DNA of 64,000 nucleotides. Source: Bacillus sp. ISL-45 (GTDB taxonomy: Bacteria > Bacillota > Bacilli > Bacillales > Cytobacillaceae). Position 1 is the first letter of the stretch. Each line of letters starts with the position of its first letter. The stretch covers positions 1-64,000 of the forward strand of contig NZ_JAGGQQ010000011.1 in NCBI RefSeq assembly GCF_018613195.1, given 5' to 3'. Under the pieces are notes generated by a model. The model saw only the letters and a list, made by a program, of their open reading frames with translations. It searched no databases and was not told the DNA's origin. A program made the translations under genes and the position numbers. This document shows, piece by piece, positions 62,101 to 64,000 of this stretch.

Positions 62101-62762
62101 AAGAAAGCGATGAATTGACATATTATATTCGCCAGCGTGTCTTCATCAGGTTTGGGGAATTCTTTAGGGAGGCCTTCAATCCAGCGCTTTTGAAGGACGA
62201 TGGGCGCAATATGAAGAAGGCTCTTGAAACAGCGCTTGATGAATTGATTGAGAGCATTGGATATGACCTGGCTCAGGAAATGAGGGCCACCTCATTAAGG
62301 GCCGAGGCGTTTATTTTACGGATATTGAAAGAGTTCCAGGAAGCTTTGTCAGCCGAATTGCTGAAAATTAATTCTTCGGTTTCTATTTCTGCCACAGAAA
62401 ATGGTCCATTAACCGGAGTAGACTTTGAAACAGCATACCAGGACATCGATCATGCGATATTCAAGAAGACGCTTGGAATGTTCAAGAATCCCAAATCCTT
62501 CTTTGAGAAAAATGAAAAGAAATTAATGGCAGATGAACTTGAAAAGCTTTTACACGGACCTGCAGAGGATTATCTTGAAAAAGAGAATGCAAGGCTGAAA
62601 GACCACTACCTTCCTGAATTAGATCGTGAGTTTGAGAAAGTCCAAAAGGATTTTTCAGAGCAGATCACCGAGTATTTCGAAGGAATCACCTCTGCCCTTG
62701 ATGATAATTTCTCTATCGATACTGTGAAAGCTGCATTGATGAATATAAAAAACGATCAATAA
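59109..62762 (+). CDS. dynA: Bacterial dynamin DynA (double dynamin)
   Basis: A 1217-residue fusion of two dynamin-like GTPase modules, as in B. subtilis DynA (YpbR), which tethers and fuses membranes and helps protect against pore damage and phage. Module 1: P-loop GHFSAGKSS (53-61), DTPG (about 145), NQVDKH; module 2: P-loop GAFSAGKSS (about 639-647), DTPGAD (about 798), NAVDLA. Each is followed by long helical stalk regions; about residues 570-600 link the halves. The ATG at 59109 has AAGGGG 8 bp upstream; TTG 59088 has none. It shares no operon with bpsAB (own promoter region after 58964). Confidence 0.94.
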   Translation: MGQTIAQQDHKLLGKILSLYNLMNSNHDDDTAEKVKELGRKAVEEEFSIAFCGHFSAGKSSMINRLIGDNILPSSPIPTSANLVRIKSGTEYAKVIFKDGGSRLYPAPYDYETVKTYCKDGEQIQAIEISHNGAEFLEQAVIMDTPGIDSTDDAHRIATESALHLSDIVFYVMDYNHVQSELNFLFTKELTDAGKELYLIINQVDKHQDAELSFEQFKTSVENSFADWGVKHAGIFYTSLKAPESPHNQFQILLSFIMERKNKRKEILPVSIFKSMEKLTEDHLAHLHQNVSEEIDQFETILEGLSDSERQQLSYELDNLRMNIEKIQGERDPEREFRDGLNDILKSAYLMPFQTRELAEAYLQSRQPDFKVGLLFSKQKTEQERTARLDSFYRDLEDKVQSQLDWHIKNFLSELFKKHNLSQTELQTSANSFKIEFQTELLSGAVKSGARLSGDYVLNYTNDVAEALKNLARRKLEPIKEKFIGYVKGQDDEEINEILKKEEQLAKLFSAWKALNVILENLAEQRRFVSEILYGQPTEYQEEAYLIFKAAEDEPEVIVTDDIASSNTAKEVTDPLVQEAPVEQGGIEIAQFHEKQQKLVRKMNFTSEQIENIPGLKKIARELKDKASRLKEREFTVALFGAFSAGKSSFANALVGERILPVSPNPTTAAINKIKPVTNENPHGTVIVKIKSASELLKELDRSLGLFGKNTTDFERAIDQINSLNSEDSGYSAAEKTHYSFLQAFAKGFSDFKNSFGEKLFVDLESFRGYVAEEEKSCFVEWIEVYYDCELTREGITLVDTPGADSINARHTGVAFDYIKNSDAILFVTYYNHAFSKADREFLIQLGRVKDTFELDKMFFIVNAVDLANSEEEQSAVLEYVKDQLVQYGIRKPHLFPVSSLNGLNAKLDQETGGDQLFNRFEKAFYSFIANDLMNMAVESAEAKWRQAVNVIEEMIRSAEEDKAARTDRRRKLLSQKEEMLSVLSEKQPAVLKDRLVQESDELTYYIRQRVFIRFGEFFREAFNPALLKDDGRNMKKALETALDELIESIGYDLAQEMRATSLRAEAFILRILKEFQEALSAELLKINSSVSISATENGPLTGVDFETAYQDIDHAIFKKTLGMFKNPKSFFEKNEKKLMADELEKLLHGPAEDYLEKENARLKDHYLPELDREFEKVQKDFSEQITEYFEGITSALDDNFSIDTVKAALMNIKNDQ

Positions 62763-62776
62763 AGGTTGTATGAGGG

Positions 62777-62962
62777 ATGACCAGTAACCGATTTCATGCA
62801 TGTGCTACTTGTGTTAATTTTCAGGCTGAAAAAATTGATGGGAAAATGAAATATCATTGCCTAAGGCTGGGCTATGAAACCAAAAGCCACTATCAATTCA
62901 ACTGCTGGGATCCAAAGGAGCATGTAAAAAAATTGATGGTCCAAAAACAAACGAAGGAGTGA
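62777..62962 (+). CDS. Cys-rich small protein (61 residues)
   Basis: MTSNRFHACATCVNFQAEKI… has C9, C12, C28 and C43 with neighbouring His residues, a likely zinc site. It lies 14 bp after dynA and its end nearly meets the rhodanese gene, so the three may form an operon. No family function known to me. GAGGG lies close to the ATG, and AAAGG 11 bp upstream. Confidence 0.7.
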   Translation: MTSNRFHACATCVNFQAEKIDGKMKYHCLRLGYETKSHYQFNCWDPKEHVKKLMVQKQTKE

Positions 62963-62967
62963 ATGCC

Positions 62968-63804
62968 TTGAGAAATCATGTTGATTCAAAATGGCTTAAT
63001 GATCGTCTGGGAGACAAGGATACAAGAGTCGTCGATTGCCGATTCAAGCTGGGGAATCCTGATGAGGGCAGGCTTCTATATGAACAAAGCCATATTCCAG
63101 GCGCTGTTTATTTCGACCTGGAAAAAGATCTTTCTGGTTCGGTCGGGGAGCATGGCGGCAGGCACCCTCTCCCTGAAACAAGTCAGTTTAAAGAGAAGCT
63201 TCAGAATGCTGGAATCGATAATGAAACAACAATCGTTGTCTACGACGGAAAGGAAGGAGCATTCGCATCAAGGATGTGGTGGCTTCTTCAATACGTTGGA
63301 CATGAGAAAGTCTATATCCTGAACGGAGGCTTCGACGCGTGGAAGAAGGCAGGGTATCCGACTGAGGAATCCGTAACGCATTATCAAAAGACAAATTACA
63401 CGATAAATGAAAATAACGATATGCTGGCTTCCTATGAAGAGGTGAAAGATATTGCACTTGAAGGGAATGGGAGTGCTATCCTTGTTGATTCCCGGGAAAG
63501 CAGACGTTACCTTGGAATCGAGGAGCCAATTGACCGGATTCCCGGCCATATCCCGACAGCGATTAATAAACCTTGGATGGACGGCTTTGAAAATGGTTTT
63601 TTTAAGCCTCGGGACGAGCAGGAAAAGAGATTTAAAGACCTAGATTTTAGCGAGCCAATCATCGTTTATTGCGGCTCAGGTGTTACGGCAACGCCTAATT
63701 ATATCGCCTTAAAAGAAGCTGGATTCAAGAATGTCAGACTCTATGCAGGAAGCTACAGCGATTGGGTTTCTTATCATGAAAATCCCGTTTCCAAAAGTGA
63801 ATGA
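62968..63804 (+). CDS. Sulfurtransferase (two-domain rhodanese)
   Basis: A 278-residue protein with an inactive N-terminal rhodanese domain (HIPGAVYFDLEKDLSG; YDGKEGAFASRM in place of the Cys loop) and an active C-terminal domain with Cys235 in YCGSGVTATP. The CGSGVT loop is typical of 3-mercaptopyruvate/thiosulfate sulfurtransferases (SseA-like). I choose the TTG at 62968 with AAGGAGTG 6 bp upstream over GTG 62959, which overlaps that site. Confidence 0.9.
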   Translation: MRNHVDSKWLNDRLGDKDTRVVDCRFKLGNPDEGRLLYEQSHIPGAVYFDLEKDLSGSVGEHGGRHPLPETSQFKEKLQNAGIDNETTIVVYDGKEGAFASRMWWLLQYVGHEKVYILNGGFDAWKKAGYPTEESVTHYQKTNYTINENNDMLASYEEVKDIALEGNGSAILVDSRESRRYLGIEEPIDRIPGHIPTAINKPWMDGFENGFFKPRDEQEKRFKDLDFSEPIIVYCGSGVTATPNYIALKEAGFKNVRLYAGSYSDWVSYHENPVSKSE

Positions 63805-63896
63805 TGTTTTGGGGAAAAGTCGCTTTGACTCAGTCTGGTTAGATGATTGAAGAATGGTTATTTTCGGAATATACAAGGGAACACCTATAATTGTGT

Positions 63897-63902
63897 TATA
63901 AT
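63897..63902 (+). promoter_or_regulatory. Putative -10 element of the last gene
   Basis: TATAAT within GTGTTATAATATC, about 80 bp before the next start codon. Confidence 0.5.
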
Positions 63903-63981
63903 ATCAAAGTTGACTTTCACATTAAGGCATCAAGCTTTTTAAATAAAGCAATGGCTCAAAATTCTCATTGGAGGTGCCAGC

Positions 63982-64000
63982 TTGGAAAATAATAAAACTT
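63982..64000 (+). CDS. Start of a gene cut by the window end
   Basis: TTG start after GGAGGTG (5-bp spacer), reading MENNKT. Only six codons are visible, so the product cannot be named. Confidence 0.55.

Overview
The window comes from the chromosome of an endospore-forming Bacillaceae bacterium (low-to-moderate GC Firmicute). The evidence is the gene order, which follows the Bacillus subtilis ypiF-qcrABC … dapB-mgsA-bshB1-bshA-cca-birA-panBCD-dinG … aspB-dnaD-nth-ypoC … ponA-recU-yppC … yprA-yprB-cotD-ypsA-gpsB-rnpB-ypsC segment, together with spore genes (ypjB, sspM, cotD) and bacillithiol genes. The sequence does not fix the species.

Layout. 0.3-5.3 kb: ypiF, the menaquinol:cytochrome c reductase operon qcrABC, ypjA, ypjB and a YugP-type membrane zinc protease. 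5.4-12.1 kb: a YitT protein (reverse), then a tightly packed operon ypjD-dapB-mgsA-bshB1-bshA-cca-birA. 12.4-14.5 kb: panBCD behind an unexplained structured leader. 14.9-20.9 kb: dinG, a metallo-beta-lactamase-fold protein that has lost all metal ligands, ypmA, ypmB and aspB. 21.2-30 kb: dnaD, nth and ypoC converge on recU-ponA; then yppC, sspM and small ypp genes. 30-41 kb: an array of 53-bp palindromic repeats, an Hsp20 protein, hybrid cluster protein (hcp), a Crp/Fnr regulator, the mitomycin-repair pair mrfA-mrfB, cotD, ypsA, gpsB, RNase P RNA and rlmL. 41.5-47.8 kb: a nitrogen-oxide/low-oxygen island with a DUF59 protein, a 12-TM haem-copper-oxidase-like protein, three DUF2249 proteins, a second Crp/Fnr regulator, quinol-dependent NO reductase and a small zinc protein. 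48-64 kb: M32 carboxypeptidase, EamA transporter, T-box-controlled asnS, a ba3-type cytochrome oxidase operon, an SDR, the bpsAB type III polyketide genes, a Fur-type promoter driving a 28-residue membrane peptide, a 1217-residue double dynamin (DynA), a Cys-rich protein and a rhodanese.

The most interesting result is a regulon readable from sequence alone. Four promoters (hcp, the DUF2249 operon, the lone DUF2249 gene and the ba3 oxidase) carry a TGTGA-N6-TCACA-type Fnr/Crp box. In each, the box centre lies exactly 29.5 bp from the first base of a -10-like hexamer, the geometry of a class II (-41.5) activator. The NO-reductase promoter has two weaker candidate sites. Two paralogous Crp/Fnr regulators without [4Fe-4S] cysteine ligands sit in the same window and are the natural candidates to act on these sites.

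Other finds: a 175-182 bp MITE family (three copies, imperfect terminal inverted repeats, perfect 8-bp target duplications, each abutting or preceding an intrinsic terminator); loss of asnS from its ancestral place between aspB and dnaD, with a 463-residue asnS of another lineage elsewhere; and several small genes, including sspM and two CxxC proteins.
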